Part shown: in pieces, positions 7,267-14,892 of the stretch
Layout of the letters: the number at the start of each line of letters is the position of its first letter
How positions within the stretch are numbered: position 1 is the first letter of the stretch
Assembly: GCA_937916365.1 (NCBI GenBank)
Contig: CALFSY010000139.1
Location: 1-22,019, forward strand
Source: an uncultured Jannaschia sp.
GTDB lineage: Bacteria > Pseudomonadota > Alphaproteobacteria > Rhodobacterales > Rhodobacteraceae
Direction: 5' to 3'
Length of the DNA: 22,019 nt
Translations under genes and position numbers: made by a program
Notes under the pieces: model-generated
The model's input: the letters and a program-made list of their open reading frames with translations, nothing else
Databases searched by the model: none
Told to the model about the DNA's origin: nothing

Positions 7267-8646
7267 TTAGCCCACGGCCCGCATGTCACGCCGGATGGCA
7301 GACAGCTCCTCCGCCACCAGGAAAGATAATTCCAAGGCTTGGCTTGCGTTTAATCGCGGGTCACACACGGTGTGATACCGCGCCGATAAATCTTCGTCGG
7401 TGACGGCACGCACCCCACCGGTGCACTCCGTGACATCCTGGCCCGTCATTTCAACATGGACACCGCCCGGCACCGTGCCTTCGGCGCGATGGACGGCGAA
7501 AAATTCCCGCACCTCGCGCAAAACACTGTCAAACGGCCTGGTTTTGTAACCCGAGGTGGATTTGATTGTGTTACCGTGCATGGGATCACAAGACCATAAA
7601 ACATTGGCGCCTTCCTGCTGCACAGTGCGGATCAAACGCGGGAGATGATCGCCCGCCTTACCTGCCCCGAAGCGCGTGATGAGTGTCAAACGCCCCTGTT
7701 CATTGCCAGGGTTTAGGATGGCCATTAGATTTTTCAAATCCTCCGAATCCAGGCTAGGCCCACATTTCAACCCAATCGGGTTTTGCACCCCACGGGCGAA
7801 ATTCACATGCGCCCCATCGGGCGCACGGGTGCGATCACCAATCCAAATCATGTGACCAGACCCTGCCAACCACCGCCCAGAGGTCGAATCAAGCCGGCAC
7901 AGCGCCTCTTCATATTCCAACAATAATGCTTCGTGACTGGTGTAAAAATCGACCTTAGAAAGGTCTTGGTTGGTGTCTGAGGTCACCCCTGCGGCCGCCA
8001 TGAAATCAAGCGAATCCTGAATACGATTGGCCATGTCGCGGTATCGTTCCGCGCCATCATTATCGGCAAACCCCAACGTCCAGGCATGCACGCGATGAAT
8101 ATCGGCAAATCCCCCTGTGGAAAATGCCCGCAACAGGTTTAACGATGCGGCGGCCTGGGTATAGGCCTGTAGCATTTTTTCGGGGTTTGGGATGCGCGCC
8201 TGCGGTGTGAATTCAAATTCATTTATGATGTCCCCCCGATAGGACGGCAATTCCACACCGTCTTGAACCTCGGTTGCCGCCGAACGCGGCTTTGCAAATT
8301 GTCCGGCCATGCGCCCGATTTTCACCACCGGCACTTTGGCCCCATGGGTTAGAACCATGGACATCTGCAAAAGCACCTTAAAGGTATCGCGGATCGTATC
8401 AGCGGAAAATTCCGCGAAACTTTCGGCACAATCCCCGCCCTGCAATACAAACGCATCCCCCCGTGCTGCGGCGGCCAGTTCGGCCTGCAACCGTCGTGCT
8501 TCGCCCGCGAACACCAACGGCGGATATTGCGCCAACTGTGCCTCAATGGTCGCTAGGGCCGTGGGATCGGGATAGTCTGGCATTTGAACGCGCGGCTTGG
8601 TGCGCCAATCGGATTTGGTCCATGGGGAACGGGGCGCAACGTTCAT
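7267..8646 (-). CDS. aroG: Class II 3-deoxy-7-phosphoheptulonate (DAHP) synthase
   Basis: This enzyme condenses phosphoenolpyruvate and erythrose 4-phosphate, the first step of the shikimate pathway to aromatic amino acids. At 459 residues it is the plant/Mycobacterium-like class II type (often named aroG or aroF). The metal ligands are all visible: Cys73 in QGGDCAES, His357 in DPMHGNT, Glu399 in HVEMTGQ and Asp429 in CDPRLN. The PEP-binding GDRTR and KCGPS blocks lie near 270 and 294. The N-terminus (SPWTKSDWRTKPRVQMPDYPD) is normal for the family. AAAGGA eight bases before the ATG supports the start. Upstream are two short overlapping candidate leader ORFs and a small GC hairpin. The gene stands alone, divergent from a GlxA-type regulator. 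Confidence 0.95.
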   Translation of the reverse strand: MNVAPRSPWTKSDWRTKPRVQMPDYPDPTALATIEAQLAQYPPLVFAGEARRLQAELAAAARGDAFVLQGGDCAESFAEFSADTIRDTFKVLLQMSMVLTHGAKVPVVKIGRMAGQFAKPRSAATEVQDGVELPSYRGDIINEFEFTPQARIPNPEKMLQAYTQAAASLNLLRAFSTGGFADIHRVHAWTLGFADNDGAERYRDMANRIQDSLDFMAAAGVTSDTNQDLSKVDFYTSHEALLLEYEEALCRLDSTSGRWLAGSGHMIWIGDRTRAPDGAHVNFARGVQNPIGLKCGPSLDSEDLKNLMAILNPGNEQGRLTLITRFGAGKAGDHLPRLIRTVQQEGANVLWSCDPMHGNTIKSTSGYKTRPFDSVLREVREFFAVHRAEGTVPGGVHVEMTGQDVTECTGGVRAVTDEDLSARYHTVCDPRLNASQALELSFLVAEELSAIRRDMRAVG

Positions 8647-8729
8647 AATTTGATTCCTTTAATTTTTGCACTTGTATGCGTATATAAACGCCGCGTTGGC
8701 GGCTTCCAATCCCACAATTTCAATCGCAT
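8643..8729 (-). CDS. Candidate 28-aa leader peptide (WDW) overlapping the aroG start
   Basis: An ATG at 8729 opens a 28-codon ORF beginning MRLKLWDWKPPTRR. Its TGA overlaps the aroG ATG (ATGA at 8643-8646), the geometry of translational coupling. Two tryptophans separated by one residue, upstream of an aromatic-pathway gene, suggest a possible leader peptide. There is no good ribosome site before this ATG, and another ORF overlaps it in a different frame, so coding is unproven. Confidence 0.25.
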   Translation of the reverse strand: MRLKLWDWKPPTRRLYTHTSAKIKGIKL

Positions 8730-8760
8730 TCAGATACCAGGGTATTGCACCGTCTAACAA
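8659..8760 (-). CDS. Candidate 33-aa aromatic-rich leader ORF upstream of aroG
   Basis: A TTG at 8760 opens a 33-codon frame containing PWYL near residues 7-10 and AAFIYAYKCKN at the end, with five aromatic residues. It looks protein-like, but it has a non-ATG start, no clear ribosome site, and overlaps the WDW-containing frame. At most one of the two is likely real. It ends 12 bases before the aroG ATG. Confidence 0.2.
   Translation of the reverse strand: MLDGAIPWYLNAIEIVGLEAANAAFIYAYKCKN
8690..8703 (-). other. Small GC hairpin in the aroG leader
   Basis: GCCGC (8690-8694) and GCGGC (8699-8703) pair perfectly around a GTTG/CAAC loop, inside both candidate leader ORFs. On the minus strand it is followed by GTTTATATACG, not a strict T tract, so it is not a standard intrinsic terminator. 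It could be part of a ribosome-responsive structure. The whole 199-base region 8647-8845 between aroG and the regulator gene has no other confident element. Confidence 0.3.
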
Positions 8761-8845
8761 TTAATGCTTTCGCTAAACTGCTTGATGCGCATTGGGATTA
8801 CACACCATCCACACCAAGGCAAATCAATACGGTCAAAATGAATTG

Positions 8846-9841
8846 ATGCAAACCGCGAACGCCCCGATGCCCCCCCAACAGCACCCCAAAAGATTTGTTT
8901 TCGCATTGCTTGAACAGTTTAGCATGTTGTCTTTTGCCAGCGCGATAGAGGCTTTGCGCATTGCCAACCGCATGTCCGGCAAAACACTGTATGATTGGAT
9001 ATTGATTGGCAATGGGGGGGACATTGCGCGGTGTTCTGCGGGTATTGGATATAAACTTGATAACGATCTGATAGACACCACGCGCGACGATGTGATTTTG
9101 GTATGCGGTGGGGTCAACGTGCAGGCGGCCACAACCCGCAAGGTATTAAGCTGGCTACGGCGCGAGGCCCGCAAAGGCCCTTTGATCGGTGGGTTATGCA
9201 CGGCGGGATACACCTTGGCAAAGGCGGGATTGTTGGACGGTAAACGCGCCACGATCCATTGGGAAAATCACGATAGTTTTGCCGAAGAATTCCATGACGT
9301 AACATTAACAAAATCGGTGTTCGTGATTGACGGCAACCGCATGACCACGGCGGGCGGCACCGCATCAATCGACCTGATGTTGAAAATTATTGCAGACGAT
9401 CATGGTGAAGATTTGGCAAACTTAATTGCCGATCAGTTGATCTATACCTCAATCCGCACGGACCAAGATACCCAACGATTGTCGATCCCCACGCGCATTG
9501 GCGTGCGGCACCCGAAACTTAGCCAAGTGATCCGCATGATGGAACAAAACATCGAAGAACCGATTAGCCCGGCCATGTTGGCGACAAACGTCGCAATGTC
9601 CACGCGACAGTTGGAACGTTTGTTTCGGCGTTATCTGAACCGATCACCCAAACGATATTATATGGAATTACGGCTGGGCAAAGCGCGTAATCTGTTGCTG
9701 CAAACAGACATGAGCGTGATTAACGTGGCCATGGCGTGTGGATTTGCATCGCCGTCGCATTTTTCTAAATGCTATCGCGCACATTACAACACCACCCCTT
9801 ATCGCGAACGCGGCAGCCAAGCCGTGCAAAAACAGACCTAG
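8846..9841 (+). CDS. GlxA-family AraC-type transcriptional regulator (GbdR-like)
   Basis: The 331-residue protein joins an N-terminal DJ-1/PfpI (class I glutamine-amidotransferase-like) sensor domain, about residues 14-190, to a C-terminal AraC double helix-turn-helix domain, about 223-322. Seen in the sensor are FASAIEALRIAN, VCGGVN and GGLCTAGYTLAKAGLLDG with Cys118 at the nucleophile-elbow position. The DNA-binding part has MSTRQLERLFRRYLN and VAMACGFASPSHFSKCYR. The pattern closely resembles GbdR, the Pseudomonas activator of glycine betaine catabolism. No betaine genes lie here, so the ligand is unknown. I chose ATG 8846; TTG 8792 would add 18 residues and ATG 8867 would remove seven. 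None has a strong ribosome site. It ends at a strong terminator. Confidence 0.9.
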   Translation: MQTANAPMPPQQHPKRFVFALLEQFSMLSFASAIEALRIANRMSGKTLYDWILIGNGGDIARCSAGIGYKLDNDLIDTTRDDVILVCGGVNVQAATTRKVLSWLRREARKGPLIGGLCTAGYTLAKAGLLDGKRATIHWENHDSFAEEFHDVTLTKSVFVIDGNRMTTAGGTASIDLMLKIIADDHGEDLANLIADQLIYTSIRTDQDTQRLSIPTRIGVRHPKLSQVIRMMEQNIEEPISPAMLATNVAMSTRQLERLFRRYLNRSPKRYYMELRLGKARNLLLQTDMSVINVAMACGFASPSHFSKCYRAHYNTTPYRERGSQAVQKQT

Positions 9842-9886
9842 GATAGGATTACCGCAAAAATTTTTGTAGCTGTTTACGTATAAAAT

Positions 9887-9918
9887 AAACCGCCCCAAAA
9901 TTCCCTGGGGCGGTTTTT
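9887..9918. terminator. Strong bidirectional intrinsic terminator
   Basis: AAACCGCCCCA (9887-9897) pairs perfectly with TGGGGCGGTTT (9906-9916) to make an 11-bp stem with an 8-base loop, followed on the plus strand by TTTTT (9914-9918). On the minus strand it ends in TTTATTTTA. It lies between two convergent genes (the GlxA-like regulator and the solute-binding protein) and can serve both. Confidence 0.92.
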
Positions 9919-9937
9919 GCATAATCTTGTCAAAGGT

Positions 9938-11524
9938 TTAGTTCAGCGCGAAATACTTAAACCGCACTTGGTCATCGGCATCCACCAACGTGGTCCAGTT
10001 ATCGGATACGCCCCAATTCAACACCTGATTGTGGATCGGCAGATAAACCAGCGCCCCCTCGGCCATATCCCACAATTCCGCGATTGTGGCGTTACGTGCG
10101 TCAAGATCGGTTTCCGAGGATAGCGATACAATCATTCCATCCATGTCTGTATTCGAAAAATTGGTGCCGTTCCAAGATCCCCGTTCGTCCGTTCGGGTAT
10201 GATACAGAAAATTGAAAATATATTCCGAATCATAGGTCGGCACACCCCAACCCAGCATGTAAAAATCCGTTTCGCCGTTGGCAATCAACGGGAAATGTTG
10301 CGCACGTGGCAGAGCGGATAGATCAACCTCGATCCCGATTTGGGCGAACATACCCACGACAGCCTGACAAATCGCTTCGTCGTTGATGTAACGATCATTG
10401 GGGCAATCAAGCTGCACACGGAACCCATCGGCATACCCAGCCTCTTCCATTAGGGCGCGGGCGGCATCAACATCATAGGCGGGGTATTCATCCAATGCGG
10501 CGGTCCAGCCGTTCACCGGGGGCGGGGAAATGACACCGGCGGGGGCCGATTGGCCACGCATAACCACGGTTTGAATTGCCTCACGATTGATGGCGATTTC
10601 CATCGCTTGGCGCACCCGCAGATCGGCAAAGGGGTTGGCCCCATCAACGTTGTCATTGGCCAAATCATCCGCACCGGCGTTCAGGCCCAGGAAAATGACC
10701 CGATTCTGCGGCGCCGTGGCCAGGCCGATGCCATCGGCGTTTGCCACGCGATCCAAATCTTGGACCGGCACATCTTGGATAAAATCCACCTCACCCGACA
10801 ACAACGCGGCCACCCGTGTGGCGGGGTTTTGGATCGGGGTGAAAATAATTTCGGTCACATCCATCGGAAATGTGCCGATCCCCCAATAGTCGGGGTTTTG
10901 GGACAACACGGTTTCCACGTCTGTTGTCCGCGATTGCACGATGAACGGCCCGGTGCCGTTGGTGTTGCGGGTGGCAAAGGTTTCTTCACCGGCGGCGTAA
11001 TCCTGCACGGCGGTGGCATTGTTGGCCTCGGCCCATCCTTGGTCCATCATCATGATGTTGGTTAGGTTATTGGGCAACAATGGATTTGGGCCGGCGGTCA
11101 CGATTTCTACCGTGTAATCGCCGGTTTGGCGCACCTCGGTCACACTTGACAGCAATTCTTTGAAATTCGAGGCATCGGTCAAGGCGCGGTTGAGCGAAAA
11201 CACCACATCGGCCGCATCAAAGGTTTCCCCCCCATGAAATGTGACACCTTCGCGGATGTCAAACCGCCACACGTTGGGATCATCGTTGGACGGGGCCCAT
11301 GCAGTGGCCAGTGCCGGTTCCATTTCGCCGGCCATGTTGCGAATAATCAGCGGCTCGTAAATCTGATGCATCATGGTGGTGGTTGGCCCCTCGTTTTGCG
11401 AATGGGGGTCAAGCGTCAGTGCCTCTGCCGCGCGGGCCCAACGCAGGGTTTCGGCCGTGGCAGGGCCAAAGGTTAACGCGGTGGTGGCCAGCAGCGCCGC
11501 ACCGAACGTTGTGAAACGGGTCAT
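9938..11524 (-). CDS. Family 5 extracellular solute-binding protein (peptide/nickel ABC type), orphan
   Basis: The 528-residue periplasmic protein is a SBP_bac_5 (DppA/OppA-like) ligand-binding subunit for a peptide, nickel or opine-type ABC importer. A signal peptide covers about residues 1-25: basic MTRF, a hydrophobic alanine/leucine core, and a likely cut after ATA. The mature part shows family motifs: TLDPHSQ, IYEPL, LATAW, WRFDIREGVTFHGGETFDAADVVFSLNR, GTGPF and VRQAMEIAINREAI. I start it at ATG 11524 because AGGGAG sits six bases upstream; an in-frame ATG at 11542 adds six residues. No permease or ATPase gene is adjacent, so its partners must be elsewhere or shared. A promoter-like TAGACA-18-TACTAT precedes it and a strong terminator follows. 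Confidence 0.93.
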   Translation of the reverse strand: MTRFTTFGAALLATTALTFGPATAETLRWARAAEALTLDPHSQNEGPTTTMMHQIYEPLIIRNMAGEMEPALATAWAPSNDDPNVWRFDIREGVTFHGGETFDAADVVFSLNRALTDASNFKELLSSVTEVRQTGDYTVEIVTAGPNPLLPNNLTNIMMMDQGWAEANNATAVQDYAAGEETFATRNTNGTGPFIVQSRTTDVETVLSQNPDYWGIGTFPMDVTEIIFTPIQNPATRVAALLSGEVDFIQDVPVQDLDRVANADGIGLATAPQNRVIFLGLNAGADDLANDNVDGANPFADLRVRQAMEIAINREAIQTVVMRGQSAPAGVISPPPVNGWTAALDEYPAYDVDAARALMEEAGYADGFRVQLDCPNDRYINDEAICQAVVGMFAQIGIEVDLSALPRAQHFPLIANGETDFYMLGWGVPTYDSEYIFNFLYHTRTDERGSWNGTNFSNTDMDGMIVSLSSETDLDARNATIAELWDMAEGALVYLPIHNQVLNWGVSDNWTTLVDADDQVRFKYFALN

Positions 11525-11554
11525 GGAAAACTCCCTCATCAATGATTCTGTGGA

Positions 11555-11584
11555 ATAGTATGGGCGGGTTTTCGTGCTTGTCTA
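11555..11584 (-). promoter_or_regulatory. Predicted sigma-70-type promoter of the solute-binding protein gene
   Basis: On the minus strand TAGACA (11579-11584) is separated by 18 bases from TACTAT (11555-11560). Transcription would start near 11548, giving a short leader with AGGGAG before the ATG at 11524. The match to TTGACA/TATAAT is 5 of 6 and 4 of 6. The rest of the 145-base gap to pgi (11525-11669) shows only a distant, unconvincing inverted repeat. Confidence 0.5.
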
Positions 11585-11669
11585 GCCAAGGATTGCAAAA
11601 TAGGCGGAGGTTAAGCCTAAAATACGGTCTGAGTGCATAGACTTTGGGCATATATCCGCCAAAACCGAA

Positions 11670-13301
11670 TTATCCGCTATCACCCCGCAAAGCCCGCGCA
11701 TGGGCCACAAGTGCCGTGGTTGATCCGTCCCTATCGGCCCCTGCGTCCCCGCCCGTCAACATGGGCGCCAGCGATAGGGCCAATTCTTTGCCCAATTCCA
11801 CGCCCCATTGGTCGAATGAATTGATGCCTAAAATGGCACCTTCAACAAAAACACGATGTTCATAAAGCGCGATTATCTGGCCTAAGACAAAGGGCGTTAG
11901 TTTGGGATAAACCAATGTTGTCGACGGCCGGTTGCCGGGAAAGGCGCGATGCGCCGCCTGGCGGTCTAATTCTGCCCCGGTGAACCCTTTGTCGGCAGCA
12001 ATAGCTCGTGCGGCAGCCAATGATCGCCCTTGCATCAAGGCCTCGGACTGGGCAAAACAATTTGCCAACAGCAGCGCGTGATGGTGATCCAACGCGGGTT
12101 CATGCCCATTGGCACCAACCATGAATTCGCATGGCACGATTTGCGTGCCCTGATGCAAAAGCTGATGAAAAGCGTGTTGCCCATTGGTGCCCGGTTCACC
12201 CCATACGATCGGCCCAGTGGCGTGCGACATCACGGCACCATCCATTGCAACACGTTTGCCGTTTGATTCCATCTCAAGCTGTTGCAAATAGGCGGGCAAC
12301 CGCCGCAGGCGTTGTTCATAGGGCAACACGGCGCGCGTTGGATACCCACACACCTGATGATGCCATAGGCCCACCAACGCCAACAAAACCGGCATGTTAT
12401 GGGCCAAATCGGCGGTACGAAAATGCGTATCCATCGCGTGCCCCCCGGCGCGCATATCGTCAAAAACCGCCGGGCCTACCGCCAACATGGGGCCCAATCC
12501 GATCGGCCCCCACACCGAATATCGCCCCCCCACCCAATCGGCGAACCCAAAAACATGGGTGGGCGCAATACCGAATTGTGCGGTTTCATCCAGGGCGCTG
12601 GATAAGGCCGCGAACTGTGTGCCCGGGGTGTACACCACATCTGCCATCCAAGCGCGCGCAGTTTCGGCGTTGGTCATGGTTTCAACCGTTGTAAAGGTTT
12701 TCGAAGCCACCACGACCAACGTGCGCGTGGGGTCCAGCCCCTTTAACGCATCGGTTATATGCGCACCATCAACGTTTGAAACGTAATGCACGCGCGGCCC
12801 ATCGTGATAGGGGGCCAACGCGCATGTCACCATATCCGGCCCTAGATCCGACCCGCCGATCCCTATATGAACCACATCGGTATAAGTGCCCCCCTGTCCG
12901 GCGATCTGGCCCGTGCGCACGGCGGTGGCAAACTGTGCCATGCGGGTTTGGGTTTCTAAAACCTCTGGCATCACATCTTGCCCATCAACCATGATAGGGC
13001 CCGCCGTGGCGCGCAGGGCGGTATGAAGCACCGCGCGATTTTCGGTTTCGTTGATTTTGGCACCGGCAAACATGGCGTCACGCTTGGCCGCAACCCCCTG
13101 CGCCAGCGCCAAGTTCACCAACAGCGACAGCACCCCATCATCAATATAGGTTTTTGAAAAATCAAAAAGTAATTCGTCAACCATGCGCGAAAACGTTTGC
13201 GCACGATTATCGGCGTTAAACAGGCTTAGCATCGATTGATCGGATCGTTTGGCCCAATGGGTATGAAGATCGGCCCATAAGGTTTCTGCGGTTGGGGGCA
13301 T
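11670..13301 (-). CDS. pgi: Glucose-6-phosphate isomerase
   Basis: Pgi interconverts glucose 6-phosphate and fructose 6-phosphate. The 543-residue protein is of normal full length for the large bacterial type. Visible motifs are HIGIGGSDLGPDM near 145-157 and SKTFTTVETMTNAETA near 200-215. VGGRYSVWGPIGL spans 257-269, followed by WGEPGTNGQHAFHQLLHQG. The C-terminal signature NSFDQWGVELGKELA closes the set. In many relatives pgi sits with zwf and pgl; here it stands alone. It starts 88 bases from the divergent glycosylase gene, with an FNR-type box between them. No strong ribosome site is visible before the ATG at 13301. Three residues in, the frame is already family-like. Confidence 0.96.
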   Translation of the reverse strand: MPPTAETLWADLHTHWAKRSDQSMLSLFNADNRAQTFSRMVDELLFDFSKTYIDDGVLSLLVNLALAQGVAAKRDAMFAGAKINETENRAVLHTALRATAGPIMVDGQDVMPEVLETQTRMAQFATAVRTGQIAGQGGTYTDVVHIGIGGSDLGPDMVTCALAPYHDGPRVHYVSNVDGAHITDALKGLDPTRTLVVVASKTFTTVETMTNAETARAWMADVVYTPGTQFAALSSALDETAQFGIAPTHVFGFADWVGGRYSVWGPIGLGPMLAVGPAVFDDMRAGGHAMDTHFRTADLAHNMPVLLALVGLWHHQVCGYPTRAVLPYEQRLRRLPAYLQQLEMESNGKRVAMDGAVMSHATGPIVWGEPGTNGQHAFHQLLHQGTQIVPCEFMVGANGHEPALDHHHALLLANCFAQSEALMQGRSLAAARAIAADKGFTGAELDRQAAHRAFPGNRPSTTLVYPKLTPFVLGQIIALYEHRVFVEGAILGINSFDQWGVELGKELALSLAPMLTGGDAGADRDGSTTALVAHARALRGDSG

Positions 13302-13334
13302 GGCAACAGTCCGTTTTGTGTGTGATATTATGAA

Positions 13335-13340
13335 ACCCTA
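13335..13340 (-). promoter_or_regulatory. Candidate pgi -10 element positioned for FNR class II activation
   Basis: The minus strand reads TAGGGT here. If it is the -10 hexamer, transcription starts near 13328, 27 bases before the pgi ATG, and the centre of the FNR-type box at 13363-13376 falls at -41.5, the classic class II activator position. An alternative TAATAT at 13325-13330 would shift the box to about -51.5. The hexamer itself is weak. Confidence 0.3.
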
Positions 13341-13362
13341 CCGTAAAAACCGCCTCAGATCA

Positions 13363-13376
13363 TTGATAAAAATCAA
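13363..13376. promoter_or_regulatory. Perfect FNR/FnrL-type operator
   Basis: TTGAT-AAAA-ATCAA is an exact 14-base palindrome matching the FNR/CRP-family anaerobic consensus TTGAT-N4-ATCAA, used by FnrL in Rhodobacter. It lies between divergent pgi and the AlkA-type gene, ending 13 bases before the latter's ATG at 13390. That close spacing would suit repression of the glycosylase gene, while the geometry suits activation of pgi. Binding is inferred, not shown. Confidence 0.6.
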
Positions 13377-13389
13377 CACAGGGGTCGCA

Positions 13390-14037
13390 ATGAACGACAC
13401 ACCGATAACCGCACCGACCACGATCGAAACAGAGGCCGATTTGGCCCAAGGTGTTGAGGTTTTGGTGCAACTTGACCCCCGATTTCAACGGGTGATCGAC
13501 CTAACCGGCCCGTTGCCGTTGCGCCGTAGGCCCGATGGATTCGGCGCCATGTTAAGCGCGATTGTTGGGCAACAACTGTCCACCTCAGCGGCGGCGGCAA
13601 TTTTGGCACGGTTGCAAGAGGCCGGGTTGGACACACCGCAAACCATACGCACGGCCCACGACACCGCGATCTTGGGTTGTGGGATCAGCCGCCCAAAATT
13701 GCGTTACCTACGCGCCTTGGTCGAGGCTAATTTGGATTACACCGCCCTGCGCCATGCCAGCACGACCGAGGTTGTAACCACACTTACCGCCCTGCCTGGC
13801 ATCGGGCGATGGACGGCCGAAATCTATGCAAAATTTGCCCTGGGCCACACCGATGTGTTTGCCGCAGGCGATTTAGCATTGTGCGAAGCAGCCAAGCGAT
13901 TGCTGGACCTACCCGAACGCCCGAAAGAACGCCAAATGCGCGAAATCGCGATGGCGTGGCACCCCGTGCGCGCCGTTGCCGCCCGCGCACTATGGGCCTA
14001 TTATCGCGTGGAGGTAAAACGCGAGGGGGTCTTATGA
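13390..14037 (+). CDS. AlkA-type (HhH-GPD) DNA-3-methyladenine glycosylase
   Basis: This 215-residue base-excision repair glycosylase removes alkylated bases such as 3-methyladenine. The helix-hairpin-helix is LPGIGRWTAEIYAKF at 135-149, and the catalytic aspartate is Asp161 in FAAGDLAL, the expected HhH-GPD spacing. IVGQQLST at 58-65 is the conserved helix preceding it. It lacks the N-terminal AlkA beta domain, so it is the short single-domain form. ATG 13390 is chosen because AGGGG lies five bases upstream; the frame is open to 13300, but that would overlap the operator and pgi start. Its stop overlaps the next gene's start by four bases (ATGA at 14034-14037). Confidence 0.92.
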   Translation: MNDTPITAPTTIETEADLAQGVEVLVQLDPRFQRVIDLTGPLPLRRRPDGFGAMLSAIVGQQLSTSAAAAILARLQEAGLDTPQTIRTAHDTAILGCGISRPKLRYLRALVEANLDYTALRHASTTEVVTTLTALPGIGRWTAEIYAKFALGHTDVFAAGDLALCEAAKRLLDLPERPKERQMREIAMAWHPVRAVAARALWAYYRVEVKREGVL

Positions 14038-14708
14038 CGCGCACATTGCATTCCAAACGCCGCCCCCCGCATGGGGGTCAGACCGATAGTGTGGTGATTT
14101 TTCTGCACGGCTACGGTGCCGATGGGGCGGATTTGTTGGGGCTGGCGGATGTGATGGGCCCGCACCTGCCCCACACTGTATTTTTTGCACCGAATGCCCC
14201 CGAACAATCGCATGTTAATCCGATGGGGCGTCAGTGGTTTCCAATCCCTTGGATCGATGGATCGTCCCAACATGACGCAGAGACAGGCGTGACACGCGCG
14301 GCGGCAGACCTCAATGCTTATTTAGATCAAACAATGGCGGCAGAACACGTTGCCCCGCATCGGGTAGCCTTGGTTGGTTTTAGTCAAGGCACGATGATGG
14401 CGCTGCATGTGGGGCCACGGCGACCCCATGCAATCGGCGGTATCGTGGGGTTTTCCGGCAAATTGTTATTGCCCGACACATTACGCAATGATGTTATCGT
14501 GCGGCCCCCCGTTTTACTGTTGCATGGCGACACCGATGACGTGGTGCCGCCAACATGCCTGCCCGAGGCGGCCCAAGCCCTTAAAAACGCAGGGTGGTCA
14601 GAGGCACAGGTGCGCACACATATCATGAAAGGCACGGCCCATGGCATTGCACCCGACGGGATCGGTGCGGCGGTGGCCTTTCTAAAGGATCGGTTTGGGT
14701 TGTCATAA
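14034..14708 (+). CDS. Phospholipase/carboxylesterase family alpha/beta hydrolase
   Basis: The 224-residue protein is a small alpha/beta-fold serine esterase of the acyl-protein thioesterase/carboxylesterase type (YpfH/Abhydrolase_2). The oxyanion-loop sequence FLHGYGADG is at 23-31 and the nucleophile elbow GFSQG at 115-119 has Ser117. The acid is likely Asp168 in HGDTDDVVP, and His203 lies in GTAHGI. No signal peptide is seen, so it is probably cytoplasmic. The ATG at 14034 overlaps the glycosylase stop; a longer open frame to 13809 lies wholly inside the glycosylase gene and is rejected. The upstream GAGGGGG ahead of CTTATG supplies a ribosome site. The natural ester is unknown. Confidence 0.92.
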   Translation: MTRTLHSKRRPPHGGQTDSVVIFLHGYGADGADLLGLADVMGPHLPHTVFFAPNAPEQSHVNPMGRQWFPIPWIDGSSQHDAETGVTRAAADLNAYLDQTMAAEHVAPHRVALVGFSQGTMMALHVGPRRPHAIGGIVGFSGKLLLPDTLRNDVIVRPPVLLLHGDTDDVVPPTCLPEAAQALKNAGWSEAQVRTHIMKGTAHGIAPDGIGAAVAFLKDRFGLS

Positions 14709-14777
14709 ATTGCGGATCGTGTGCCCCGGCGCATCTTATGTGATCGGCGGTGCGACGTGCCGGTGGATACCGTCACG

Positions 14778-14794
14778 AAACTGTCAAACAGTTT
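14778..14794. repeat. Perfect 7-bp inverted repeat upstream of the HNH gene
   Basis: AAACTGT-CAA-ACAGTTT is an exact inverted repeat in the 222-base gap between the esterase and HNH genes. With a three-base loop it could be a hairpin at the esterase 3' end, though its T tail is only the three T of the stem. It could also be an operator. Confidence 0.45.
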
Positions 14795-14846
14795 GCATAT
14801 CCTTACGCCCAAAGACCGCGACATTTAGTTAGGTTTGATCGGGACA

Positions 14847-14865
14847 ACCACCTATATAGTGTGGT
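14847..14865 (+). promoter_or_regulatory. Candidate HNH-gene -10 region embedded in an inverted repeat
   Basis: ACCAC (14847-14851) and GTGGT (14861-14865) flank CTATATAGT, which contains a TATATA -10-like hexamer (14853-14858). TTAGGT about 18 bases upstream could be a poor -35. An operator overlapping the -10 would fit a repressor-controlled promoter with a start near 14865. This is inference from pattern alone. Confidence 0.3.
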
Positions 14866-14892
14866 AAGAGAAAGACCAAGGCGGGGCGTCCG

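Noticed and set aside
7107..7289. 60-codon minus-strand frame across the aroG 3' end and spacer
   Set aside because: It starts inside aroG in another frame and its sequence (MTCGPWAKPWPGARW) has no recognisable domain. The spacer is better explained as a promoter region for the thioesterase operon.
11603..11660. GGCGGA and TCCGCC near the pgi 3' end, as a terminator
   Set aside because: The arms are 46 bases apart and only six bases long, with no T tract positioned after them.
13809..14033. Longer open frame giving a 299-residue esterase
   Set aside because: The extra 75 codons lie inside the glycosylase gene in another frame and encode Arg/Pro-rich sequence unlike the family. The ATG at 14034 with the ATGA overlap is the natural start.
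14836..14850. TTGATCGGGACAAC as a second FNR box upstream of the HNH gene
   Set aside because: Only the left half matches TTGAT; the right half (ACAAC) does not match ATCAA.
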